The position numbers were made by a program, and so were the translations under genes. A DNA stretch of 64,000 bases from WTJO01 sp965660165 (GTDB lineage: Bacteria > Pseudomonadota > Alphaproteobacteria > Puniceispirillales > Puniceispirillaceae), in contig CBFHYU010000003.1 of the NCBI GenBank assembly GCA_965660165.1, forward strand, positions 1 through 64,000, written 5' to 3'. Positions 16,243-24,942 of this stretch are shown one piece after another (within the stretch, counting starts at the first letter, position 1; each line of letters opens with the position of its first letter). The notes below the pieces were generated by a model. The model was given only the letters and a program-made list of their open reading frames with translations, was not told where the DNA came from and did no database searches.

Positions 16243-17495
16243 GTGCCAGCCTCATCATTATCTTTGACAATTACCCATTGCACAATCGGATAGCGTGATT
16301 TCCAGCCATGCTTTCGGCCAATAGGCGCAAGATCAGATAGCTCAATTTTGGTGACAGTGCCGCCAAACCGATTATGTGCTGAGATTACCAGCGCTTCACT
16401 TTCGGCTGTAACTGCATTGATAACTAGCCTGCCGCCAGTCTTCAGCCGTTGCCAGACAGTCTGTATCAATCCATCATCCAGACCGCCGCCAATAAATACC
16501 GTATCTGCGTGCTGGATTTCTTCACTATGTGCTGCGATATCGCCTTTGATTAAGGTTAGCCTATTTAGCCCGAACTGGCGGGCATTAGCTGAAATGGTCT
16601 CGACCCTGTCATCTCTAATCTCAATGGCGGTTGCTGTCAGGCTAGGGTGGGTAAGCATCCATTCAATGGCAATCGATCCAGACCCTGAACCAATATCCAG
16701 CAAATGTTGATTGGGACGCGGTGCAAGAGCAGATAAGCTCATCGCCCTAATAAGCTGTTTTGTAATTTGTCCATCATGGATAAACTGGCTGTCTGGTTTG
16801 CCAGACGCAAGCGGCATCTCAGCGTCAATCCCAAGCCCGTCTGATATAAGATCAATGCCAACAGCCACAGGTGCATCAAATGTCTGCCCTGATAGCTGTT
16901 TTGCCGAAATGCTGACAAAGCTGTTTTTAGAGGCGGTAAGCTTGCTGAATATATGGCATAGGCTATCTGAATATCCCTGTTCGGCCAGATAGAGCGCCAA
17001 TGCACAGACAGCGTCACCATCACGAAGCAGGGCAATAATCCGTACGCCATTTCCAAGCAATGGCCGCAAGGCTTGTATTGGTTTGGCATGAAGCCCTATT
17101 TGCTGGGTTGTCTCTAATGGCCAGCCAAGCGCTGAGGCAATCATCGAAAAGCTGGATGGTAGCGGAAAAGATTGCCATTCACCTGCATCTAGATGGCGTG
17201 TAATAGATGCGCCAGCGCCATAATGAAACGGATCGCCAGAAGCTAGCACCACAACTTGTTGGCCGCGCAAGGCTAGTAATTGGCTGATGCCGTTATCATA
17301 TGGTACGGGCCAGTCTATGATGGTAACATCCTGTTTTAACGATACGCTAAGCGTATCTGTGTTAAGATGGGCAAGGTGGCGCGGCGGTGCCATGATGACA
17401 TCAGCCTGTTTCAGGCATATAACAGCATCATAAGACAGGCGTGCCAGCCCGTCTTCATGAAGTCCAATAATGGTCAGCCATGGGGTATCAGTCAT
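16239..17495 (-). CDS. cobL: Precorrin-6Y C(5,15)-methyltransferase (decarboxylating)
   Basis: CobL is a fused two-domain enzyme that methylates C-5 and C-15 of precorrin-6B and removes the acetate carboxyl at C-12, giving precorrin-8X. The 418-residue protein has a CbiE-like N-terminal domain (WLTIIGLHEDGLA; VLASGDPFHYGAG near residue 87) and a CbiT-like domain (LLDIGSGSGSIAIEW near residue 265; VFIGGGLDD). The ATG at 17495 starts with the family N-terminus MTDTPW and has AAGAAGGTG about eight bases upstream, inside cobK. That ATG shares the CATG tetramer with the divergent cobK start. Confidence 0.95.
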   Translation of the reverse strand: MTDTPWLTIIGLHEDGLARLSYDAVICLKQADVIMAPPRHLAHLNTDTLSVSLKQDVTIIDWPVPYDNGISQLLALRGQQVVVLASGDPFHYGAGASITRHLDAGEWQSFPLPSSFSMIASALGWPLETTQQIGLHAKPIQALRPLLGNGVRIIALLRDGDAVCALALYLAEQGYSDSLCHIFSKLTASKNSFVSISAKQLSGQTFDAPVAVGIDLISDGLGIDAEMPLASGKPDSQFIHDGQITKQLIRAMSLSALAPRPNQHLLDIGSGSGSIAIEWMLTHPSLTATAIEIRDDRVETISANARQFGLNRLTLIKGDIAAHSEEIQHADTVFIGGGLDDGLIQTVWQRLKTGGRLVINAVTAESEALVISAHNRFGGTVTKIELSDLAPIGRKHGWKSRYPIVQWVIVKDNDEAGT

Positions 17496-18234
17496 GAAAC
17501 CACACCTTCTTATTCTTGGAGGCACCAGTGAAGCCAGTGCATTTGCTAACATTGTCGCTACCGAACAGATAAGCGCTATTCTGTCTTATGCTGGAAGGGT
17601 CGAGCGTGTCAAACCTCATGCGGTGAAAATGCGCATAGGCGGGTTTGGGGGCATTCAGGGGCTGGTCGAATATCTGCATGCTCATCAGGTAACACATATT
17701 ATAGATGCAACCCACCCCTTTGCGGCGCAAATCAGCCAAAATGCGATACAGGCGGCACAGATTACCAAGATTCCATATTGCGCATTAACGCGCCCTGCTT
17801 GGCAGGCAGAAGAGGCAGATAGCTGGCATCATCTTGACAGCCTAGAAGCGGCTATAGATTGGCTTGACAGACCCTCTTTGCGCGTGATGCTGGCGATTGG
17901 CAGGCAGAATTTAGCGCTGTTTGAGCCGCTAGATCAGCATTATTTCCTGCTAAGGCTGGTCGATGCACCTGCTCGCCAGCCCCGTTTTGCAACCTGTGAT
18001 ATTATCGTATCGCGCGGCCCGTTTACCTATCAATCTGATGCCCAGCTTTTACAAAGATATCAGATAGATACCATTATCTGCAAAAATTCTGGTGGCAGCG
18101 GCGCACGGGCAAAGCTAGATGCGGCACGACATCTTGGCATCGAGGTTGTGATGATAGATAGGCCAGCCTATCCACGCCGTCTGGAATTTTATGATATTGC
18201 ACAGCTTATGAGTTGGCTACAGAACGGGGCGTAA
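17494..18234 (+). CDS. cobK: Precorrin-6A reductase
   Basis: CobK reduces precorrin-6A to precorrin-6B with NADPH. The 246-residue protein begins MKPHLLILGGTSEASAFA (nucleotide-binding loop), then HIIDATHPFAAQISQNA near residues 71-87 and CKNSGGSGARAKLDAA near 199-214. All of these are typical. It is the only plus-strand gene within the leftward block from cobW to cobF. Its start shares CATG with the cobL start and its last 29 bases overlap the 3' end of cobJ. A GGGG at 17482-17485 may serve as ribosome-binding site within cobL DNA. A promoter would have to lie in cobL. Confidence 0.95.
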   Translation: MKPHLLILGGTSEASAFANIVATEQISAILSYAGRVERVKPHAVKMRIGGFGGIQGLVEYLHAHQVTHIIDATHPFAAQISQNAIQAAQITKIPYCALTRPAWQAEEADSWHHLDSLEAAIDWLDRPSLRVMLAIGRQNLALFEPLDQHYFLLRLVDAPARQPRFATCDIIVSRGPFTYQSDAQLLQRYQIDTIICKNSGGSGARAKLDAARHLGIEVVMIDRPAYPRRLEFYDIAQLMSWLQNGA

Positions 18235-18961
18235 AGATATAGCGCTTTGTTGGGGTATCAATTTGGCGGGTTGCGCGTGCGCCTATGATAACAAGGGTGC
18301 GCATATCTGCCATATCTGCATCAGCCTCTTTGATAGGCATTACAGTAATCTGTTGATCTTTGGTGCTGACAGCACGGGCAAAGATAATAAGCTGTTCATC
18401 TGTTGCATGGCGTTTAATCAGCTTTAGAATTTTCTCAAATCCATGAGGCCTGCTTTTGGAGCGCGGATTATATAAAGCGATCGCAAAATCACCTTGAAGG
18501 GCAAGGCTTATGCGGCGTTCAATCAGCGCAAATGGCTTTAGATTATCGCTAAGATTGATACAGCAAAAATCATGGCCAAGTGGCGCTCCACATGCCGCCG
18601 CCGCCGCCAGCATGGCGGTAATGCCTGGCAGAACCTGAATATCTATCTGTTTCCAGATTTCAGGGCCATTTTCTAGCGCCTCAAACACGGCGGCCGCCAT
18701 CGCAAATACACCTGGATCACCAGATGATACAATAACTACCTTATGGCCATTGCCTGCCAGCGTGAACGCATGAGCTGCTCTATCAAGCTCTTTTGTGTTA
18801 TCTGAAGGGTGCAAATTTAGACCTGCGCGTTGTGTTATCCGCTCAACATACGGAATATAGCCGATAATATCTGTCGCCCCTTTAAGTGCCTTCTGCACTT
18901 CAGGCGTTACCATATCCTGAGAACCTGGACCAAGCCCGACAATGATAATTGTACCGCTCAT
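18206..18961 (-). CDS. cobJ: Precorrin-3B C(17)-methyltransferase
   Basis: CobJ methylates C-17 of precorrin-3B and contracts the ring to yield precorrin-4. The 251-residue protein shows IVGLGPGSQDMVTPEV, IIGYIPYVERI, VSSGDPGVFAMAAAVFE and LPGITAMLAAAAACGAPLGHDF, all standard CobJ motifs, plus ALYNPRSKSRP. Its start overlaps the cobI stop in ATGA. Its 3' end overlaps cobK in a convergent arrangement. On this strand the next operon gene, cobL, starts 711 bases further on, beyond cobK. Confidence 0.96.
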   Translation of the reverse strand: MSGTIIIVGLGPGSQDMVTPEVQKALKGATDIIGYIPYVERITQRAGLNLHPSDNTKELDRAAHAFTLAGNGHKVVIVSSGDPGVFAMAAAVFEALENGPEIWKQIDIQVLPGITAMLAAAAACGAPLGHDFCCINLSDNLKPFALIERRISLALQGDFAIALYNPRSKSRPHGFEKILKLIKRHATDEQLIIFARAVSTKDQQITVMPIKEADADMADMRTLVIIGARATRQIDTPTKRYIFTPRSVANS

Positions 18962-19743
18962 GGTCTGCGTCCCTGACCGTGAAGAATGATAATTGAGAAA
19001 TACGGCACTGTATCTTTGGGATAGTCAGCTAGGCGGCAGACTGTTTGTTCAGCCATTGCTGCATAACAAACAAGATAGGCACGTTCAGTCAATCCAGCCT
19101 GTTTTAGGCATGATTTTACAGCGTCAAAATGGCTACCTATTTTCATAATGACTATTGCATCTGCGGATGTCATGGCGGTTAGCATCTTATGCTTATCCAT
19201 AGTGCCCATCAGCACTGTTAGCACATCATCTCCCCAACTCATCGGCATGTTGGTAGCTGTCCATGCGGCTGACATGCCCGTTATGCCAGGCACAACCTCA
19301 ACAGGATATTCAGGTGTAAGACGGGTAAATAGATGCATGAATGAGCCATAGAAAAACGGATCGCCTTCACATAGCACAATTACATCATGGCCTGCATCAG
19401 ACAGGCTGGCAATATGGCGGGTGCATGTGTGATAGAACTCAGATAGTAGCTGGTTATAACGTGGATCATGTAACGGAATTTCGGTTGTAACGGGATATTC
19501 CATTATAAATTCTTCGGGGCCAGATTCTGTGCGGCTAGAGCTATCCCTGCCAGCCTCAATGAGCGGGGCGACCAGCGTGCGGGCGCGCCCTATGGTGCCT
19601 TGTTTTCTGAAATAGGCAATGTGGCGCGCTTCTCGCAACAGCCTGTCTGCCCGAACAGACATCAGGTCAATAGCGCCAGGACCAAGCCCAAGTCCGATAA
19701 TCTTACCGCGCATTGTGGGGTGTGTGTTTGATGCCATACTCAT
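18958..19743 (-). CDS. cobI: Precorrin-2 C(20)-methyltransferase
   Basis: CobI methylates C-20 of precorrin-2 to precorrin-3A. From the ATG at 19743 the protein has 261 residues. The SAM-binding start GKIIGLGLGPGAIDLMSVRA is about residue 12 onward, then EYPVTTEIPLHDPRY, VLCEGDPFFYGSFMHLF and VPGITGMSAAWTATNMP. The frame is open further up into the cobG-cobH fusion, but the ATG lies directly after that gene's stop (gap of seven bases); an ATG two codons on (19737) is possible. Product feeds the CobG domain encoded just upstream. Confidence 0.94.
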   Translation of the reverse strand: MSMASNTHPTMRGKIIGLGLGPGAIDLMSVRADRLLREARHIAYFRKQGTIGRARTLVAPLIEAGRDSSSRTESGPEEFIMEYPVTTEIPLHDPRYNQLLSEFYHTCTRHIASLSDAGHDVIVLCEGDPFFYGSFMHLFTRLTPEYPVEVVPGITGMSAAWTATNMPMSWGDDVLTVLMGTMDKHKMLTAMTSADAIVIMKIGSHFDAVKSCLKQAGLTERAYLVCYAAMAEQTVCRLADYPKDTVPYFSIIILHGQGRRP

Positions 19744-19750
19744 CTGGATA

Positions 19751-21598
19751 TTATTCTTTTGTGCTGGCGATTGCATTGATGGCCGCAACGGTAATTGCAC
19801 TGCCGCCAAGCCTGCCATCAACAATACAATAGGGCACAGGATATTCTTCTGCCAGTGCTTGCTTGCTTTCCGCCGCGCCAACAAATCCAACAGGACAGCC
19901 AATAATCGCAGCAGGTCGTGGGCACTCAGGCTGTTTCAGCATATTGAGCAGATGGAATAGGGCTGTTGGTGCATTGCCTATGGCAACCAGCGCTCCGTCT
20001 AGTTGAGGCCGCCATAATTCCAGAGCGGCAGCAGAACGTGTATTGCCCATCTCTGCGGCTAGCTGGGGGGTACGCTCATCATGCAGGGTACAGATAATCT
20101 GGTTTAGCTGGGGCAGGCGCGCCCGTGTAATGCCCTCACTTACCATTCTAGCATCACAGAAAATAGGCGCACCGTTATTCAGCGCCTCTCTGGCAATGGT
20201 GACACAATCTGGCGAAAACTGGATATGGGGGGCAAGCTCAACCATCCCTGCGGCATGGATCATTCGTACCGCAACCTGCTCTTCTTCTTTTGAAAAGCGT
20301 GATAGGGCAGCTTCACGTCTGATAATGGCAAAAGATTGAGTGTAAATTGCAGCGCCATTTTTTTCATAATCATAGTGTTTAGGCAGCTCAGATGCTGGTT
20401 CATTTTCATCAATGGGGGGCGTTTGTTCTTGCGCTTCAGCAGGGGCTAGCCTGTCCAGAATCTGTTCTGGTTGGTCAAGCGGTACAGGCGGCAATATCGG
20501 GTCATCCCATGCATAGCCATCACGGATGACATGGATGTTATCTTCTTGGCCAATTATCGCAATCTCGGCTCTGTTGGTATAGGCGCACCCCTTGCCACAG
20601 CCTGAAATATGAATAAGGTCTGCCTCAACACCGGATACAAGCGCCGCTATTTTGCTGGTATTGATAAAGGCTGAACTGCAATAAGGTGCGCCCGCGCATG
20701 CCTTCATCTTAAGCCATTTATCATCATTGCGTGTGATGAGGTTTTTATGGCGAAAGCCTGTTACACCTTCTAGCAAAATCAGATGCGATGGTGTGAGCCG
20801 AATAGCTGAAGCCCCAGATGCCAATACTGCCTGTTTCAGCTCAGAGGCTTCAATTCTGCCAAGCGCAATGCCTGCTAGCTGTCCGGATTCAGTTTCACCA
20901 TAATAAATATCAGCAGGCACAAACATCGCCGTGTCCGCTGGCTGAGGCACTGAGACTTGTTGCCAGTCTTCGGACAGCATGCCGTCCTTTACAAAGCGCG
21001 CCATTCTGCGTTGCATACCCCGTTTGGTCTCAATATAGAAATGGCACAGCGATATGATCTGATCAATCGCTGTCTGATAGGAACATAATACACCCGCATT
21101 CGCCCCATTTGCGATCAGGATTAGCTGGTCATCATCATATCTCTCAAGACGGATATCTGCTGCATAGTCACGTAAAACAGGATGAGCGCCAATATCAATT
21201 GCAAAGCCAAATTTTGAAGGTAATGCAGGCAATTCATCACATCGTGCGCGTAACGCATTCGCAAGCTGGCAACTCATATCCCCCAGCCTATAAAAAGGTG
21301 AGATCATCAGATTCAGCTCTTCATCTATCGGGGTCTGCGTATCAATAATCTGGTGCGAAATCAGACCGTCAATCAGCCTGTCATATCCTGCCTCATCCAG
21401 CCCCCGAATTTGCAGGTTTGCCCTGTTGGTAACAGAAAGCAGAGACGAGCCAAACCGCTCTGCTAAATCACATATTACGACAAGCTGATCTGTTGTAAGC
21501 CTATGATGTTCAGGCTTTAGGCGCATCAATAGCCCGTCACCTGATGGCATAGGCTTTCTGGTTGTCGGACACCAGCCTTTGATTATGCGTTGTGTCAT
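19751..21598 (-). CDS. cobGH: CobG-CobH fusion: precorrin-3B synthase and precorrin-8X methylmutase
   Basis: This is one 615-residue frame with two cobalamin enzymes. Residues 1 to about 385 are CobG, an oxygen-dependent monooxygenase of the sulfite/nitrite reductase fold that makes precorrin-3B. Its Fe-S ligands are visible as Cys301-x5-Cys307 and Cys334-x3-Cys338 (ISGCGKGCAY). Residues about 385-407 are an acidic, Pro/Glu/Gln-rich linker. Residues about 408-615 are CobH, which shifts the C-11 methyl group to C-12 to give hydrogenobyrinic acid; the catalytic His448 lies in RMIHAAGMVEL, and CPVGFVGAAESK is near the end. The two reactions are not consecutive, so substrate channelling is not the obvious reason for fusion. 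The start overlaps cobN in ATGA. Confidence 0.93.
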   Translation of the reverse strand: MTQRIIKGWCPTTRKPMPSGDGLLMRLKPEHHRLTTDQLVVICDLAERFGSSLLSVTNRANLQIRGLDEAGYDRLIDGLISHQIIDTQTPIDEELNLMISPFYRLGDMSCQLANALRARCDELPALPSKFGFAIDIGAHPVLRDYAADIRLERYDDDQLILIANGANAGVLCSYQTAIDQIISLCHFYIETKRGMQRRMARFVKDGMLSEDWQQVSVPQPADTAMFVPADIYYGETESGQLAGIALGRIEASELKQAVLASGASAIRLTPSHLILLEGVTGFRHKNLITRNDDKWLKMKACAGAPYCSSAFINTSKIAALVSGVEADLIHISGCGKGCAYTNRAEIAIIGQEDNIHVIRDGYAWDDPILPPVPLDQPEQILDRLAPAEAQEQTPPIDENEPASELPKHYDYEKNGAAIYTQSFAIIRREAALSRFSKEEEQVAVRMIHAAGMVELAPHIQFSPDCVTIAREALNNGAPIFCDARMVSEGITRARLPQLNQIICTLHDERTPQLAAEMGNTRSAAALELWRPQLDGALVAIGNAPTALFHLLNMLKQPECPRPAAIIGCPVGFVGAAESKQALAEEYPVPYCIVDGRLGGSAITVAAINAIASTKE

Positions 21599-24500
21599 GC
21601 GACCTGCTCTCCTATGCCAGTCTGCTGTGTAAGCGCCTGTAATCTGTCAATATGAGTGTTACGGCGGCTCTTCCATAGATTATGGTCATATAGTGCAGTA
21701 AAGACAGCACAGATAGCGATAAAAGCATCATGATTTTCAGTTTGCAGAAATTCAGTAATCTCGTCATCGCCAAGCGTACTATCGAAAAACTGGTCAAACA
21801 AATGTCCACCTACTAGCCCTGTCAAATTGGCAAAGCTTGCCAAATGTTCTAACGTCGCGGCAATTTCTGCCGCCCCTCTGAACCCATGTGGACGCATAGA
21901 GGCAATCCAGTCAGGATTTGCAGCTCGGGAATAGACCGCACGTGCAAGCTCTTCTTGCAGGCTTCGTGCCTTCGGGCTGTCAGGGTTGGTATTGTCAATA
22001 TGATAAGCAGAGGCTGAACCGCCCACAAAGGCATTGGCGGCAGCAAAACCAGCTTCATGTGCAGCATAATCTCGTGCGGCAAGCAAATCTGTTTCAACTA
22101 GATCTTGAAGATGGATAAAGCTGTCAGCTTGAGCTACCCGCTCTGATATGCCCTGATAGTCACGGCTAAATTCGCCATTGTGAAATGCCCAGCTTGAAGC
22201 CTCTAACCACGCTTTGGCAACAGTTTGTTTGCCTGCCTCTCCCATCTCATCTAGGGCAGTATCCATTGCCATGCCATAATGTCCTGGCGCGGGGCTGAAA
22301 ATTCTGGCGGCTGGCTGGCTGGCAGTAAAGGGGTTCCAGCGTGCCTCTTCTGGCCGTTCTGATAATGCCTGAATAGCGCTGTCAAACAGGCTCATCAAGG
22401 TTGGGAAAATATCTCTGAATAAGCCTGAAACGCGCAAGGTCACGTCTAGTCTTGGCCTGTCCAGAAGTGCGGTTGGCAAAATCTCGAACCCTTCGACACG
22501 TTGGGTTTTTTCAGTCCAGATAGGTCTGATGCCAAGAAGATGAAGTGCCATTGAAAATTCTTCGCCTGCGGTGCGCATGGATTGAGACCCCCATAAATCT
22601 ATCACAGGCTTTTCAGGATAATCTCCATGATCTTGCAGATGGCGGCGGACAAATTCATCTGCCAGCTTCACACCATGTTCATAGGCTGATTTTGTTGGCA
22701 CTGAAAGCGGATCAACTGCAAACAGATTACGACCTGTTGGCATAATATCAGTTCTGCCGCGATAAGGAGAGCCTGCTGGCCCTGCCCGAACTGACTTGCC
22801 AGCAAGGGCACGTGCCATGCCTTCTTGTTCAGATGCGGCATTTTCATCGGCATCAAATACTGATGATGCTTGCAGGGCCGTTCGGCCAAATATATGCAAG
22901 CCAGAGGTAAATTGGCTATCTTTAATATCGCAGACAAATTGGTCAATGCGTTGCAGGCTAGTTGCCTCATCACACTGCTCATCAAGCGCTAAATCTTGTA
23001 ACAGCCCAAGCCTGTCAGCTTCATCCTGAATATCTGTTTTCAGCCTGTCGCGCCTGTTTGGATCAAGCCCGTCTGCATTTGAAAATTCATCTAGAAGCGC
23101 TTCTAGCGTGCTGAATCTGTCCTGATCGCCTGTTCGGGCTAAAGGAGGAGGTAAATGCCCGATTGTCACAGCGCTGATCCGCCGTTTTGCCTGTGCTGCC
23201 TCACCAGGATCATTAACAATAAACGGATAGATTACGGGCATCCGCCCTGCCAGCACTTCTGGCCAGCAAGACTGGGACAGTGCCACAGCCTTGCCAGGCA
23301 GCCATTCCAGCGTGCCATGTGCGCCAATATGCACCATACTATCACAGCCTGACTGGCGTGATAGCCATAGATAGAACGCCACATACTGATGCGGCGGCGT
23401 GCGCGCTAAATCGTGATAGCTGTCTTTTTTAAGCGTTGGCTCGCTTCGTTCTGGCTGAACCGCCACTAGTGCAGTGCCGCACCATTGGGCAGTAAAGCAA
23501 AAGGCATCATCTGTTACATGCGGGTCAGAATCTGGCGCACCCCACGCGCTAAATAGATCATCTTTCAGATTAGCAGGTATGGCCTTCAACGCATCAAGAT
23601 AGTCGGCGACTGGCCATGTTATGCTGGCATGTGGCAGGCTGTCACAAAGCGGTATCTCAAAGTTATCTGTAAAGCCATTATCACACAAAATAGCCTGAGC
23701 TGACGCCAGCCCATCAAGCCCGACCGCGTGGGCAATCTGCCATGGTTTGCCAGGATAAGACGATAAAATAATCGCAGGGGCACGGCTATTTTCTATTTTC
23801 TCATTTTGGCGTGCGGCTAGCATAATCCAGTTATCTATCTTTTCAGCGATTGCGGCTATTTGTTGCGGCTGAGGCTGATGCAAGATAGGGCTGAATTGAA
23901 GGTGGGGGTCTTGCGCTATCTTCTGCTTGAACGATGCTACGCCTGCAAAAATCCGTCCATCTACTTCTGGCAGGACAATATGCATAGCCATATCCGCAGG
24001 TGATAGCCCGCGAGATGACTCAGCCCACAGCTGTTCAGAAGCTGTTGATAATGCAAGCTGAAATACAGGCACATCTGCTAGTTCTAGCACTGAGGGCTGA
24101 TTGCCGCGCCTGCCAGAAAAAGCGGTTGCATTCACTATTGCATCTGGACGCCAGAATTGAAGCTGGCTATGAAGCCAACTTGCTGCATCTGGCGCCTTCA
24201 GTGATGGCACAAAAAAGCCTATCACACGATAGCCTTTTTGCTGGAATTGCTGATATAGCGCAGTCAGCGGGGCGGTATCTGCGGCAACCGCAAAAGACCG
24301 ATAAAAAATTAGCGCGATAAGGCGCTGGTGCCCATGATTCTGTGTAATTGGAAATGGACAGCTTACGCCATAATCTGGATGCCAACCCCCTACAGACCCA
24401 ATTTGGCGCGCGCGTCTGACAGGGTTTGCATATAGCCCACCTGCCATCGCTAATTGTGCAAGCGCGGCATGGGCGGCATGTTCACCTCCGCCGTCACATA

Positions 24501-24930
24501 ATGCAGATAGCCGCCTAAGCGTTGAGACAGGCAATGTTGAATAGCCATCAAGCTGTTCATCTTGCCGCCCGTCAGCAGGCAGAATAGCAAGGGCAATCTT
24601 TTTACGCTCTGCCAGTATTTTTAGCTGTGCCAGCCCATAAGACCAGTACGGCACGCCACCTATCAGCCGTATTAAAATAGCAGATGCATGGCTGAGGGTT
24701 TTTTCAAGATACAGGTCAACCGAAAGCGGATGTTTGAGCTGGCTTAGATTGGCTAGCCGCAAGCTTGGGAAATCTGGTGCGTCTGATTTTGCTTTATGCC
24801 ACGCCGCCGCAAAGGCTGTCAGGTCGCTATCTGAAAATGACAGCACCACCAATTCGGCAGGGCTTTGATCAAGATCAATCGCTGTCTCTGTTTCTTCAAG
24901 CCCGTGTTGTTCAACAAATACCAGATGCAT
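21595..24930 (-). CDS. cobN: Cobaltochelatase large subunit
   Basis: CobN is the tetrapyrrole-binding subunit of the ATP-dependent cobaltochelatase that inserts cobalt into hydrogenobyrinic acid a,c-diamide; it works with the AAA+ pair CobS and CobT, neither of which is in the window. Typical elements are IRLIGGVPYWSYGLAQL near residue 90, HIGAHGTLEWLPGK near residue 540, the long CobN/Mg-chelatase core, and MRPHGFRGAAEIAATLEHL near residue 1010. The length of 1111 is somewhat short for CobN (often about 1250). cobW lies 12 bases upstream and cobGH overlaps downstream. Confidence 0.95.
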   Translation of the reverse strand: MHLVFVEQHGLEETETAIDLDQSPAELVVLSFSDSDLTAFAAAWHKAKSDAPDFPSLRLANLSQLKHPLSVDLYLEKTLSHASAILIRLIGGVPYWSYGLAQLKILAERKKIALAILPADGRQDEQLDGYSTLPVSTLRRLSALCDGGGEHAAHAALAQLAMAGGLYANPVRRARQIGSVGGWHPDYGVSCPFPITQNHGHQRLIALIFYRSFAVAADTAPLTALYQQFQQKGYRVIGFFVPSLKAPDAASWLHSQLQFWRPDAIVNATAFSGRRGNQPSVLELADVPVFQLALSTASEQLWAESSRGLSPADMAMHIVLPEVDGRIFAGVASFKQKIAQDPHLQFSPILHQPQPQQIAAIAEKIDNWIMLAARQNEKIENSRAPAIILSSYPGKPWQIAHAVGLDGLASAQAILCDNGFTDNFEIPLCDSLPHASITWPVADYLDALKAIPANLKDDLFSAWGAPDSDPHVTDDAFCFTAQWCGTALVAVQPERSEPTLKKDSYHDLARTPPHQYVAFYLWLSRQSGCDSMVHIGAHGTLEWLPGKAVALSQSCWPEVLAGRMPVIYPFIVNDPGEAAQAKRRISAVTIGHLPPPLARTGDQDRFSTLEALLDEFSNADGLDPNRRDRLKTDIQDEADRLGLLQDLALDEQCDEATSLQRIDQFVCDIKDSQFTSGLHIFGRTALQASSVFDADENAASEQEGMARALAGKSVRAGPAGSPYRGRTDIMPTGRNLFAVDPLSVPTKSAYEHGVKLADEFVRRHLQDHGDYPEKPVIDLWGSQSMRTAGEEFSMALHLLGIRPIWTEKTQRVEGFEILPTALLDRPRLDVTLRVSGLFRDIFPTLMSLFDSAIQALSERPEEARWNPFTASQPAARIFSPAPGHYGMAMDTALDEMGEAGKQTVAKAWLEASSWAFHNGEFSRDYQGISERVAQADSFIHLQDLVETDLLAARDYAAHEAGFAAANAFVGGSASAYHIDNTNPDSPKARSLQEELARAVYSRAANPDWIASMRPHGFRGAAEIAATLEHLASFANLTGLVGGHLFDQFFDSTLGDDEITEFLQTENHDAFIAICAVFTALYDHNLWKSRRNTHIDRLQALTQQTGIGEQVA

Positions 24931-24942
24931 TTTTGGTTACTG

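Noticed and set aside
17552..17552. Upstream start of cobL at 17552
   Set aside because: The extra 19 residues do not match the family start, whereas the ATG at 17495 gives the expected N-terminus and has a good Shine-Dalgarno.
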